Assembly: GCA_001839685.1 (NCBI GenBank) | Contig: MLAK01000949.1 | Span: 99,270-163,269 of the forward strand | Direction of reading: 5' to 3' | DNA from: Tritrichomonas foetus | Taxonomy: Eukaryota > Parabasalia > Tritrichomonadida > Tritrichomonadidae | DNA length: 64,000 nt | Part shown: one piece after another, positions 42,565 through 52,406 of the stretch | Position numbering within the stretch: position 1 is the first letter of the stretch | How the letters are laid out: each line of letters opens with the position of its first letter | The notes under the pieces: model-generated | Databases searched by the model: none | What the model was told of the DNA's origin: nothing | The model's input: the letters and a program-made list of their open reading frames with translations, nothing else | Made by a program: the position numbers and the translations under genes

Positions 42565-43980
42565 TCATAATAATTCATCAAAATAACGTTGATAATCTAA
42601 GATGGTATTATAATAAGAATAGTTGCATCCTATTACATTTCTTAAAGCTAATCCGAATGTTTTATTGTTTCCAATTTGTATAATAGCGGATGTGTAGCGC
42701 AAAAAGAGACAGAAAGGCATGTTTTCTATCTTTGAAATTATAAAAGTCTTGGTGCATGACAGCTTCTTATATATTTCTTCGAGTGTGATATTGAGATAAT
42801 TTGGATTTGTTATATCAAATAGTTCATAAGAAATATGATCAAGTGGAACATCTGATAGAAACTCAATTTCATTCAGGGTTTCATTATCTTGTGTTTCATT
42901 ATCACGTGTTTCATTATCATTTGTTTCGTTATCATGTGGTTCATTATCATATGTTTCATTCAAAGCATCAATTTTTTTAGTTGTTTTAAAGCGTGCATGG
43001 AAACTTGTGAGATTAAACTTTTCATTTTGAATAATATAAAAGAATTTTTCATATATATTTTGAGTCTTGCTGGAGTTTCTATTGATAATAATACCATTTC
43101 GAAAGCACGATCTTCTTTTGTTATCTATAAAAGACACATTGTTTACAAAATGAAGAAAGTTATTTTTACGTTTTTCAAACTCATCTTCACAGAGATATGT
43201 TTCATTGTTGAGTAGGAATACCTTATTATACTCAGCATAATTTATATATAAGTGAATTGGTAAAATATAAGATACTAAAAAATCGGATACATTTTGAGAA
43301 TTCTCATAAAGAAATATAGTGACATTTTCATGAAAGATATGATCATCAACAGCATTGCAAAAATTTTCTGAATTTCTGATATCGTTAATTACTTCATAAG
43401 ATATATTTTCATCAAAATAGATTGGTTGAAAATGGGATGGAATCCTTGTATGATAAACAAACTTTTGATTAAAAAAAGAAAAATCTTTGATTTCGAGCAC
43501 ATCAAAAAAATTATGTTCAACTTTTGACCATCCAATTGGATAATAAATAATATTATTTATTTCTATATCATCAAAAGAAGCAATCTCTCGAGAATGGCAC
43601 ATTAGAGAAACGTTTGAACTTCCAGAGACTGTTTGCAAAATTGAAAAATTAAAGAAAAAATGTTCATTTGATTCATTGACTGAAAGATCCCAAAAATTTT
43701 GATATGAATAAGAAAAATAAGAATCATATGTAATTGATTTGATTTCAAGTAAATGTGGAGACACTTCAATTGGAGACTCAATGAAAGGCTTTTTTGCTTT
43801 CATTGAAAACTTGAATCTGTTTTCTTCAATTTCAAAATTCATTAAATGAACATTAAAACAATCTAGTCCATCTCCATTCAAGGAAAAAAGAAACTGATTT
43901 GATAAATTTTCAATCATGAAAACAATTATAACTGATAAAATTGATGAGAAAAGTAAAAGGTGGAAAAACTGAAATTTCAT
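42565..43980 (-). CDS. Type II membrane glycoprotein, possible glycosyltransferase-like
   Basis: 471 residues. The N-terminus MKFQFFHLLLFSSILSVIIV is a signal anchor, followed by a lumenal or extracellular domain with more than fifteen N-x-S/T sequons and paired cysteines. Residues around 220-320 (SYILPIHLYINYAEYNKVFL, then SCFRNGIIINRNS) are faintly like trichomonad GT61-type glycosyltransferases, where a 'hwLvdfLlPLy' and 'CF.n.i.G' pattern occurs; this is a weak guess. A tandem x-D-N-E-T repeat lies near 340-367. The open frame extends to 44010 but starts with GTG, so the ATG at 43980 is chosen. Confidence 0.6.
   Translation of the reverse strand: MKFQFFHLLLFSSILSVIIVFMIENLSNQFLFSLNGDGLDCFNVHLMNFEIEENRFKFSMKAKKPFIESPIEVSPHLLEIKSITYDSYFSYSYQNFWDLSVNESNEHFFFNFSILQTVSGSSNVSLMCHSREIASFDDIEINNIIYYPIGWSKVEHNFFDVLEIKDFSFFNQKFVYHTRIPSHFQPIYFDENISYEVINDIRNSENFCNAVDDHIFHENVTIFLYENSQNVSDFLVSYILPIHLYINYAEYNKVFLLNNETYLCEDEFEKRKNNFLHFVNNVSFIDNKRRSCFRNGIIINRNSSKTQNIYEKFFYIIQNEKFNLTSFHARFKTTKKIDALNETYDNEPHDNETNDNETRDNETQDNETLNEIEFLSDVPLDHISYELFDITNPNYLNITLEEIYKKLSCTKTFIISKIENMPFCLFLRYTSAIIQIGNNKTFGLALRNVIGCNYSYYNTILDYQRYFDELL
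42878..42961 (-). repeat. 15-bp coding repeat encoding tandem DNET sequons
   Basis: Five and a half 15-bp units (GTTTCATTATCNNN on the plus strand) encode consecutive D-N-E-(T/P)-x pentapeptides. Four of them are N-E-T glycosylation sequons. The unit keeps frame. Confidence 0.85.
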
Positions 43981-44353
43981 ATATGTCACTTTTTTGACCT
44001 CATTTTTCACTTTAGCTAAATAAATGCAGAAAAAGCTAATACGCCAATGAAAAAATTCTCAAAACAAGTGTTCCAAATAAAACTTTTTGAATACCAGTTT
44101 TTAATCGAAGATTTCCGGACTAAAAAAACCTATGTTAGCTTGTCAATAAATGTAATAATAATATGGCGTAATTGTCATATACCTTTATATTCAAAGATTT
44201 TATTCATAATTATACAGGAAATACTGATGATGAGATCAAAAAGAAAAATGATTTGACCATATAAAACTGTCACTTTTCTGTTTCAGAATAATTGATTGTT
44301 TTATCAATTTTCTAAAAGGAAATTGAATGTAATTATTTGACTCGACTCATCAA
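43981..44353. other. Divergent intergenic region
   Basis: Spacer shared by two divergent genes. A 69-codon frame at 44047 has no support. TCATC at 44348-44352 is close to an initiator for the DHHC-like gene. Confidence 0.4.
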
Positions 44354-45337
44354 ATGATTGATATCTTTAATTTTAATCCAGGCGTTCACGATCCCGAAAC
44401 CACCTCGCAAAATCAAGAAACGGTCCCAAGTAGCTCCAGATGGCATTTTATCTTTAAACCTCTCGATATTTGGGCATTCGATCATCAGCCCTACCTTTGG
44501 CGAATCGGAACTGTTAAATTCACTTTATTTCCATTTTATTTTTGCCACACAATCCTATTGTTAGCTTGTGTTTACATCCATCTCAAAATAAAAATGTATA
44601 TTTCACCTCAGAATTATTACTTTTTAATAGTTTCTGCAATATTATCTTCCCTTTCTTATTTTAGAACACATTTTACGAATCCCGGAATACTTCCCTGGAA
44701 CTGGGCTCTCACTCGCCAAAGAGTTTATTCCAGTGATGATCTAAAATATGGAACAGCTGCAACAACACAGCAAATACAGTGGGGGAAAACTCACGAATGG
44801 CCAGTTCGCTCATTCTTCTCTGGTAGTGCAGGATTCATAATTTTAAGAGCTGATCATTTTTGCTTCTGGATTGGACAATGGATTGGCCTTCGAAATCACA
44901 GATATTTTCTACAATCGTTGTTTCATACATCAAATTTCCTTCTCGGGTTTTTAATCACACTTATCAGAGTTGCTTGGAAAACCGACTATCATTGGAAAAA
45001 CATTTACTTTTTCTTATTTGTGGGATCATCAATCTTTTTCGGTCATCATCATCTCCTCAATTTCTTCTTTTTGCTTCGGCGAGCGATAAAAAATCGTACT
45101 TTCATTGATCTCTCATTTTCGAAGCTTGACAACTTTTACGATCGAGGAATAAAAAACAATCTAGAAGAAATTTTTGGACCAATTTATTTCTTCCCTCTCT
45201 GGTTCTTTCCAGTGAAGCTTCCGTACATGGTTGATGGATTTTCATACATGAGGAGAGAACTTGATATGAGTGATCCTGTTGACAGAGAAAAAATCCTTGC
45301 AGCTGATCCACCAAATAATTCATTGTGTGGAGCATAA
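44354..45337 (+). CDS. Degenerate DHHC-family membrane protein
   Basis: 327 residues with four predicted membrane helices (about 53-77, 86-104, 186-210, 218-242), the topology of zDHHC palmitoyltransferases. TNPG (108-111) and the core ILRADHFCFWIGQWIGLRNH (163-182) align with the family's VLRMDHHCPW..NCVG..N. However DHHC reads DHFC (167-170), and the upstream zinc-ligand cysteines are missing: the RSHHC..C region reads RSFFSGSAGF. The catalytic Cys170 survives. Activity is therefore uncertain; it might still autoacylate, or act as a non-catalytic member. The closely packed sequence and intact frame argue for a functional gene. Confidence 0.72.
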   Translation: MIDIFNFNPGVHDPETTSQNQETVPSSSRWHFIFKPLDIWAFDHQPYLWRIGTVKFTLFPFYFCHTILLLACVYIHLKIKMYISPQNYYFLIVSAILSSLSYFRTHFTNPGILPWNWALTRQRVYSSDDLKYGTAATTQQIQWGKTHEWPVRSFFSGSAGFIILRADHFCFWIGQWIGLRNHRYFLQSLFHTSNFLLGFLITLIRVAWKTDYHWKNIYFFLFVGSSIFFGHHHLLNFFFLLRRAIKNRTFIDLSFSKLDNFYDRGIKNNLEEIFGPIYFFPLWFFPVKLPYMVDGFSYMRRELDMSDPVDREKILAADPPNNSLCGA

Positions 45338-45680
45338 TCATATAAGTCATTATTCTTGTTATTATTAGAATATATTATATTAAATTTCCTTCGCCTATAA
45401 TTTGACAAATTTATATGATATTTTATGATTTTTATTGTTATTATTATGATTTTTGGTAATATATTTCATATTAACAAATTTTCGTGAATCAAAGTTTTTG
45501 TGAATTTGACGAAGAAGTACATAGTTATGTGATGATAAACAACAGATTTTGAAATGATTAATGCAGGAAAATCATAATATCAATATTTATGGGAAAAAAG
45601 TCCCTAAAGTGCGAAATATATCATTAATATTTGGTTTTTCTTACTTCTTTATTATAAACTAATATAAATGTATTTTAATT
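45338..45680. other. Convergent 3' spacer
   Basis: AT-rich spacer between convergent genes, with nothing else seen. Confidence 0.5.
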
Positions 45681-46970
45681 TTACATCTCTAGTGAGCCTG
45701 GGTTACTCAAATCAATTCCATTCAAATTTCTTCTTCTAAAAGCAACTGGACGAGAATAACGTCTTGATCCTGTTTGTGGAACAGGCATTGGAAGAACACG
45801 TTGAATTTGAGTTCCAGGTTGTTGCTTTTGTTGTCCAGGAAAAGCAATTTTAGATGGATTTTTTTCTGCTGGTTGTGCAGTTGGAGGTCGAATATAAATT
45901 GGACGCATAGGATTTTTATACACACCAATTGGCGTTGTTGCAGAGATTTGCTTCATAATATCTTTCATTTTTTCTGTAATTTTTTCTCGTTCTAATATCA
46001 TGTAAAGACCAGTCAATTCAGTAAAGTCTCCAGAAAGTAATGATGCATGTAATTGTGATATGTCTAATCCTAATTGGGTAATTTGATCAATAATTTCATA
46101 ATCAAATGATTTATTCACATCCAAATTCTTTAAAACTTCTAAATTATTTAAATTATTATATTCCGTTTGTGAAAACCATGGATGGTTTTTAATCATATCA
46201 AGTGTAATCCTTTGATCTGGACTTTTGCAGAGCATTTTTGAGAGAATATCTGCAAGTTGTGGTGAAAAATAGCTTGGATAATGAGCTTCTGTGTAAACAA
46301 TTTTTTGTAAAAGTCTTTGAATATTATCATCGTCGAAAGGTAGCTGACCAGACACGATAGCAAACAACAAGATTCCAGAACTCCAAATATCGGCAGCAAT
46401 TGTATAAGCATTTCCTTTTATCATTTCTGGTGCTGCATATGCAGGAGAACCACAAGCTGTTTTGAGTTCTGGCTGTATATCAGTGAATACATTGGATAAT
46501 CCAAAGTCAATCAATCTAATGTTGTTATATTTATCAAGCAAAATATTTTCACATTTCAAATCACGATGGGCAACTTTTTGTTCTTTGTGGAGATACTCTA
46601 AAGCCGAAATTAGTTGGCAAAAGTATTTCCTTGCTTGTTCCTCATTTAATCTTCCGTTGTTATTTACATAATCCAATAAATTTCCATTTTCAACATACTC
46701 CATTACCATGTAGAAGTTAAATTCATCTTGCATTAATTGATAAAATTGGGATATGAAAGGGTGATGCATCCTTTTCAATAAAGCTATTTCTCTCATTAAC
46801 CTTGTATGTGCTTGTGCGTTGTCAATTGACTCCTTTTTCATGATTTTAATAGCAACTGGTGATCCTGTGAGCTTATGGTGTGCTCTCCACACAGTAGCAA
46901 AGGCGCTTTCGCCAACACGACGTTCAAATACATAATCTTCTATCTCTGATCCTGGTCTTGGCCCACCCAT
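45681..46970 (-). CDS. CAMK-like (AMPK/MARK-type) protein kinase with UBA-like region
   Basis: 429 residues. The kinase domain spans about 13-264: Lys42, HRDLKCEN (135-142), DFG (155-157), ACGSPAYAAPE (172-182) as in AMPK/MARK kinases, and NHPWF near 264. The glycine loop is altered to GESAFATV (20-27), lacking the second and third glycines. A helical UBA-like segment (IIDQITQLGLDISQLHASLL) follows at about 285-330, the usual arrangement in MARK/SNF1 relatives. The tail is rich in Pro and Gln and basic. It probably acts in polarity or metabolic signalling, which is inferred from the family. Confidence 0.9.
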   Translation of the reverse strand: MGGPRPGSEIEDYVFERRVGESAFATVWRAHHKLTGSPVAIKIMKKESIDNAQAHTRLMREIALLKRMHHPFISQFYQLMQDEFNFYMVMEYVENGNLLDYVNNNGRLNEEQARKYFCQLISALEYLHKEQKVAHRDLKCENILLDKYNNIRLIDFGLSNVFTDIQPELKTACGSPAYAAPEMIKGNAYTIAADIWSSGILLFAIVSGQLPFDDDNIQRLLQKIVYTEAHYPSYFSPQLADILSKMLCKSPDQRITLDMIKNHPWFSQTEYNNLNNLEVLKNLDVNKSFDYEIIDQITQLGLDISQLHASLLSGDFTELTGLYMILEREKITEKMKDIMKQISATTPIGVYKNPMRPIYIRPPTAQPAEKNPSKIAFPGQQKQQPGTQIQRVLPMPVPQTGSRRYSRPVAFRRRNLNGIDLSNPGSLEM

Positions 46971-48115
46971 ATGCTAAATAAAATGTGCTCGATAAAAAAA
47001 ATTGAATCATTATTTCAGTTTGAAAGCTTTCTGAAGAAAACATACACATATTCTTTTTTTGAATAGCATTTTCGTGTTTCATAATGTTTTGAATGTATAT
47101 CATTTTAGCACTTCACAATTTCTTTTTAACTGTAAACAATTTTCCGATCTTTTGAAAGCTTCCCAAAATTTCGTCGAAATTCTGATATTTCCAATTTAAC
47201 GTGTTTTTTTCGGACATTATGAATTTTGAGCCGACAGAAGAATATTTATTTAATATTTGAATAGTATATTTGACGGAACCTGTAAGAAATAAATAGTTAC
47301 TTAACCGAGTTGATTCGAAAAATGATCTGGATAATGTCTTTAAAACAAAGTTACTGTGAATATATCAGATCCTCCTTGCAATAGTAATGAACATATGAGC
47401 TTTATGATACTTCATCATTCTTTGGACGTGAAAGATTCAAAATAATGATTGTGATATGTACTCAAAAAACTTCATAATTCACTAGTTATTCAAATTGTGA
47501 ATAATTGTCCAAAATTCAATTCCCCTCCCCTAACAGAGTATTCTATACTATATTATAAATATTAATTATCAAGCATAAAACTCCTTCTTTACTTATTAAT
47601 TCAGAAATTTCTTAGTTGAACAGTATCATAGAATTTTTGTCAAATTTCTATTAATTCAATATCCGCAAATCAATTATGTTGGTGATACTCCCTAAATTTT
47701 TGTATAGTTGAATTTTTGTAGTGTTGAATTTTTGTATAGTTGAATTTTTAAAAAAAATTCTACTCATTAACTATTTAAAAACCATCCTGAATTAAAAAAG
47801 CATGAGAAAATAAAATTTGAAAAAATGATATTTACCAGCAATATGAGTTCATATTTTTTGAATCGTTATAATTTCAAGGTAAATATTTTAATATTAAAGG
47901 AATAATAGTGCTCATTGAGTTTTAAATTCTTAATTAATCGAGATTAAATGCTTTATAACCGTTTCAATTACAAAACAGTAAATTAGTAGTATATAGTCTC
48001 TAAATTCTAGTGTTTGTACAAATGAAAAATGCAATTCTTTTTCAAAATTCATGAAAATATTGAAGTGAATTAACCGTGAGATAAGTCATTAACGAAAATT
48101 AGAGAAAAATTCATT

Positions 48116-48181
<66 letters not shown>

Positions 48182-48556
48182 TAAAAATATGGTGAATCGC
48201 ATCACANATGTCATAATGATCTATGTCTCGCTCCGATTTTTAAATTTTTTGATCCGAATAAAAAATATCATTTTGGTTTTTTCTGGGAATTTTGTTTCAG
48301 TGTGTCAAAACTTGGGAAAAATGTATTTTAAATATAATGGTGATCTAAAATTATGAAACAAAGGAATTTTATTTGGATAATTACCTAATGGATTTTTGAA
48401 AAAACAATTTATCAAGAATTTTCAATATATTTATATAAAGTAAAAAATATAAGAGATAAATATAAAAATTATGGAAAATTACAAAGAACAATTCAAGATA
48501 ATTTTATTTTGAGAAATAGCAGTTTTATTCAAAAAGTTGATTTTTGATTTCAATCT
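46971..48556. other. Long AT-rich intergenic region with poly(A) tract
   Basis: No gene is supported. It holds a 60-base A run (48117-48176) and one ambiguous base at 48207, which probably mark an assembly-difficult site. Confidence 0.5.
48117..48176 (+). repeat. Poly(A) tract of 60 bases
   Basis: Sixty consecutive A residues followed by TTTT. The true length is unreliable in any assembly. It could be a retroposition scar or simple slippage. Confidence 0.9.
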
Positions 48557-49351
48557 CTAAAGGCAAGCTCTGTGATAAAATATAGTAAAGTTTCGACTAG
48601 CTTCTTCAATTGATTCGCAAATCATTTGTTTCATGGTTTCTTTATTCAATGGAGCAATTTTCTTTTCATTCAATATCTTTGCATAGTACTTTTTGATGAA
48701 TATTTCATTTATTATTGAAAAAACTTCTTCAATTGGATCAAGGAAACAGGAGTTAGGAGAAGTATATGTGAAAGAAATATTTTTGGTCGCTGCTAAATCT
48801 TTAGTTTCATCCATAAGTTTATGGAAGGTGGCATTATCAAACAAAAAATATTTCCGCTCGGAATTTCGACCAAAAAGCTCAATGTTGTTCATTAAAAAAC
48901 AATTAAATGTTAATGTATTGAAAGGTTCATAACTAGTGGCATAGGAAATGATACCATAACGGTTTATCATTACAATGATATATAAAGGTGGAAGGTTGCA
49001 TGAATGAAATATAGGCTTGTATATCCCACCTTTATAATTCTTTGGCACGTACATTGATTTTAAATTGAATTTTTTGGGAATGAAGGGCTTTTCATCAATT
49101 GAGAAAGTATTTTTATAATTAATTTTCAAAATTGATCTTTCTATTAATATTGCTGATAGTTTTTTAATATTACAGTCTGCTGCTCCAGTTCGAATAGTCC
49201 TTTTTGAAGTAACTGTTTTAGCTACTTCGCAAAAATATGAATATGATATTGTAACATCATGATGCATCTCTAGAAATTGCTGATATAGTTGTTTTTTGTG
49301 AACTCCTGGATGAGGTGATTTAAAGAAGTCAGTAACCAATGCCTTTATCAT
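48557..49351 (-). CDS. DDE transposase (Tc1/IS630-like endonuclease)
   Basis: 264 residues of a DDE-superfamily transposase. The catalytic triad is Asp in FSIDEKPF, Asp in FLFDNATFH, and Glu in the family-typical LDPIEEVF, with 35 residues between the second and third. An N-terminal helical segment (FKSPHPGVHKKQLYQQFLEM) may bind DNA. The open frame extends to 49387 with a TTG, so the ATG at 49351 is chosen. The domain is intact, but I found no terminal inverted repeats or target duplication around it. It may be a degenerate or domesticated copy. Confidence 0.75.
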   Translation of the reverse strand: MIKALVTDFFKSPHPGVHKKQLYQQFLEMHHDVTISYSYFCEVAKTVTSKRTIRTGAADCNIKKLSAILIERSILKINYKNTFSIDEKPFIPKKFNLKSMYVPKNYKGGIYKPIFHSCNLPPLYIIVMINRYGIISYATSYEPFNTLTFNCFLMNNIELFGRNSERKYFLFDNATFHKLMDETKDLAATKNISFTYTSPNSCFLDPIEEVFSIINEIFIKKYYAKILNEKKIAPLNKETMKQMICESIEEASRNFTIFYHRACL

Positions 49352-49915
49352 GAGACCAAATGGTGAAATGAACTGTCTTTTTTTCAATGTTTTTGAAAAT
49401 TGAATGAAACAGAAAATTAAACTTACCTATTTTCACCTTATTGGTTGATATATTACATGAAATATTGATGCCGAAAGAGATATAGAAGAAAAACTGAATG
49501 AGTAATTATGGATACACACTCAAAAAGTAGAGGAAGATATCTTATTCCATTAATTACTCGAAAACTACTTTCTATTTAACCATTTTCTTTTGAATACTTT
49601 CTTTATCTTTTCTTGATGCTTCAATTTCTTAGAATTTTTCTAAAAATAAAAAAAAATAATATCTGAAAAAAAGTCGTTTACAACTATGTATTACTTTCAA
49701 CCATTTTCAAATAAAAAATTAATACTTAATTTATCTTTGTTCTGATTAAACTTATATGATATCATATTTAAAAAATGGATTAAGTAACTGATAAATAAAA
49801 TGAATTATTAGATTGATGCAATAATTAAGCACACAATGAAGAAATAACTTTATTGTGTCGAAATACTTTTATTGAATGCTTTCAATTTCATAGAAATAAA
49901 TTCAATATGAACATT
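49352..49915. other. Divergent intergenic region
   Basis: AT-rich spacer with no feature except the initiator of the downstream gene at its right end. Confidence 0.45.
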
Positions 49916-49925
49916 TCATTTCATT
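49916..49925 (+). promoter_or_regulatory. Tandem initiators of the orphan gene
   Basis: Two back-to-back TCATT motifs (49916-49920, 49921-49925) place +1 A residues 15 and 10 nt before the ATG at 49933. Confidence 0.5.
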
Positions 49926-49932
49926 GTTATCT

Positions 49933-50709
49933 ATGTCTGAACATTGGCTGTCTATTGATGTGGTTCCTGTTGAGGATGTACAATCAAATGCTGAATTTTT
50001 TACTATTCCTATACAAACTGCTTCAATTCTCAAATATTCTACTAAAAAAAACTCATGTCTTGTATCAACTAAAAAAACAACTAGTATCGAGATTGTTGCT
50101 CCTCGACAAGCATGTGCATCATTACAAACCTTTTATGAATTTGTTCGCTCTAAAATTCCTGTTTTACACCCAACAAAATTTTTAGTGTGGGCCATTGTAG
50201 ACAATAACGGGTTTGTCTCGACTTATACCCATCTTCATCAAACCCTTACTAGTAACTATGAGTTGTTAATAGCAACTCTCCCTGAAAACGTATCTGACAG
50301 GCTCTTAAACGGGAAAAAAGGATCAAGACTAGGAGATGAACTCTCCCAAATTCTAAATCAAATTTTAGATGTTCAGCACATTTCGGGAAATAGTTCCCCT
50401 AAGAAACTCATATTGGAAACAAAAATCAATGAAAGAAAAGTAAAAACTCAGATAACAGAAGTCAAAGAAAATATGGATTTTCATGTCACTTCTCTGCCTC
50501 AAGCTCAACCACAAAAACCTACAAGAAAAATATCTGTTTGGAAAAAATACGAAGAATTGTTACTCGCTCTTAATTCGGTAATGTTTACTATTGAGACACA
50601 TTTAGCGCCTAGGCGCCGAACAACTGAACTTCACACAGATATAATTTACGAAATAGTAGAACAAATATTTACAAAACATGTAATTGAAGAAGAAAACATG
50701 GATTCGTAA
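49933..50709 (+). CDS. Orphan protein of unknown function
   Basis: 258 residues beginning MSEHWLSIDVVPVEDVQSNA. The open frame extends to 49924 with a TTG. The ATG at 49933 is preferred because twin initiators precede it. The N-terminal 130 residues look globular and mixed alpha/beta (TFYEFVRSKIPVLHPTKFLV). A Lys/Gln/Pro-rich linker follows at about 150-200, then a helical C-terminus. There is no signal peptide, membrane helix or recognised domain. Codon composition is less AT-extreme than the flanks, which supports a real gene. It lies beside a transposase gene, so an origin as mobile-element cargo is possible. Confidence 0.55.
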   Translation: MSEHWLSIDVVPVEDVQSNAEFFTIPIQTASILKYSTKKNSCLVSTKKTTSIEIVAPRQACASLQTFYEFVRSKIPVLHPTKFLVWAIVDNNGFVSTYTHLHQTLTSNYELLIATLPENVSDRLLNGKKGSRLGDELSQILNQILDVQHISGNSSPKKLILETKINERKVKTQITEVKENMDFHVTSLPQAQPQKPTRKISVWKKYEELLLALNSVMFTIETHLAPRRRTTELHTDIIYEIVEQIFTKHVIEEENMDS

Positions 50710-51559
50710 ATAAGGAAAATTTCTTGGGATATAATATTCTAAATCTGAATCATTATTTATATATATTGATATATAAATATGAAAATAAACAACGATAACA
50801 ATACTACATATTAATAATTATTCTATTTGTTTTTTTTTTCCCTCCTAATTGTTGATAAAAAGAGGTACAAAACATTTTAATAGCATAATAAGTAACTTTT
50901 TCGATAGTATCACATGAAATGAAAAAATGATTATATTGGGTCAAAAGGAAAAACAATAATACTCTCACATAAATGAATAATTAAGTATTTATATATCGCG
51001 AATGACAAGATTTGTACATCCCAATATGCATCATTTAAAGAGGTTTAATTTTTCATATTATAAATACTGATTAAATTATTATGCACATTTGTTGCTTTAT
51101 TTTCCATGAATTTGTAATGAGTAAGTGGGAAAGTCAACAAAAAATCAAAAATATTGAAATATTGATCGAAATTGAAAAAATAAATCCAGTTGTATCTGCG
51201 ACGTTACAATTTTTTTTTTTTTTTTTTTTTTTTTGGGCTTTTTCAGACATACACAAATATTGAATTTGAAGCCAATGTCCAATTAGTCACTGAAATTATT
51301 TTGCCGAAGCCATTGAAATTATAGACACAGTTTCATAACATTGCATTCTTTTATTTGATGCTTATTGGACTTATAATTACAATATGATCGAAGGTACAAA
51401 TTTATTTGTATTGTTTTTTGAGGACAAATTGAAAACGTTTTGATCTGAAATTTGTAACTCACAGAAAAATTCATCAGGGTTTCAGATAAATTGGACATGA
51501 TCTCAGAAAAATTATATGCATTGAAAAACGATAGACTTTTCTGTTTTCAGATTATTATT
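50710..51559. other. AT-rich intergenic region with poly(T)
   Basis: No supported gene. A run of 25 T residues lies at 51210-51234. Confidence 0.5.
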
Positions 51560-51564
51560 TCACT
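51560..51564 (+). promoter_or_regulatory. Initiator of the ceramide synthase gene
   Basis: TCACT with +1 A at 51562, 8 nt before the ATG at 51570. Confidence 0.5.
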
Positions 51565-51569
51565 TTAAA

Positions 51570-52406
51570 ATGTCAAGTCTCTCGTTCATGGAAATCCTCC
51601 GGCAAATGACTGTCGTTGATCAGTCTGATCTGAAATACCTCGGCTATGCATCAGTCGTCTATTTCGTCTATCGCTACATCATGTGTAACTACATATTGAA
51701 CAAAATTGGAAAAGCATGTCGCGTGAAGAATGTTATGAAGTTTACACATCGCTCCTTCGATATGGTACACTATGTATTAACATGCGCTGTCGGTCTTATT
51801 GCAATGGGTCAACGCCCGTACGGACATTGCGTTTACTATGCCAAAAATTGCGGAGACTACTTAGGACAAAATCCAAACGGTTTTGAATGCACCATTCTTG
51901 AAAAAATCTACTACATTCAATTCACAACATACTACGTAGTCGATTTATTCTATATATGGACATCCAATGAACCCATTATGTTGATCATTCATCACTTTGT
52001 TTGCATTTCAATGATCTTTTCATGCGTTCTTCTCAAGAGTCCAGTTGTTGGCCCATCAATCATGCTCCTTCATGACCTTGTTGATGTTCCACTTTATGTC
52101 GGAAAAATTTTGTTGTATTTGGGATTCAATACTGCCAAAGATTTCGCCCTTTACTCATTTGCGATCCTTTGCACATGGTTCAGGATCATCAACTATCCAA
52201 TGATTATTTATCACTGCTTGAAGATCGCAGTGAATGACCCATACATGCCGATCCTTTACCGAGGAACTTGCTGCCTCCTTTGCGTGCTTTATATCCTTCA
52301 CCTCATTTGGCAGAAGAAGATCCTCGATAATGTCATTGAAATCATCCATGGAGCTGAGGCACACGACAACCGATCAGACGAAATAAAGAAGGACAAAAAC
52401 GATTAA
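51570..52406 (+). CDS. Ceramide synthase (TLC/LAG1 domain)
   Basis: 278 residues with about six membrane helices forming a TLC domain. It should N-acylate a sphingoid base with a fatty acyl-CoA in the ER. The LAG1 motif is clear: the catalytic di-histidine HH (141-142) in IMLIIHHFVCISM, then LLHDLVDVPLYVGKI with H168, D169 and D172. KFTHRSFDMVHY (57-68) is the usual first conserved segment. No Hox-like domain is present. The cytosolic C-terminus is acidic and basic mixed (IIHGAEAHDN), as in yeast Lag1. Coding sequence is G+C-richer than its flanks, which suggests good expression. Confidence 0.88.
   Translation: MSSLSFMEILRQMTVVDQSDLKYLGYASVVYFVYRYIMCNYILNKIGKACRVKNVMKFTHRSFDMVHYVLTCAVGLIAMGQRPYGHCVYYAKNCGDYLGQNPNGFECTILEKIYYIQFTTYYVVDLFYIWTSNEPIMLIIHHFVCISMIFSCVLLKSPVVGPSIMLLHDLVDVPLYVGKILLYLGFNTAKDFALYSFAILCTWFRIINYPMIIYHCLKIAVNDPYMPILYRGTCCLLCVLYILHLIWQKKILDNVIEIIHGAEAHDNRSDEIKKDKND

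Noticed and set aside
44047..44256. 69-codon plus-strand gene between divergent promoters
   Set aside because: Ile/Lys-rich chance frame without family resemblance.
49415..49440. Splice donor-like AGGTAAGT upstream of the DDE transposase (minus strand)
   Set aside because: No acceptor or branch motif of the trichomonad type was seen downstream, and the transposase frame is complete without an intron.
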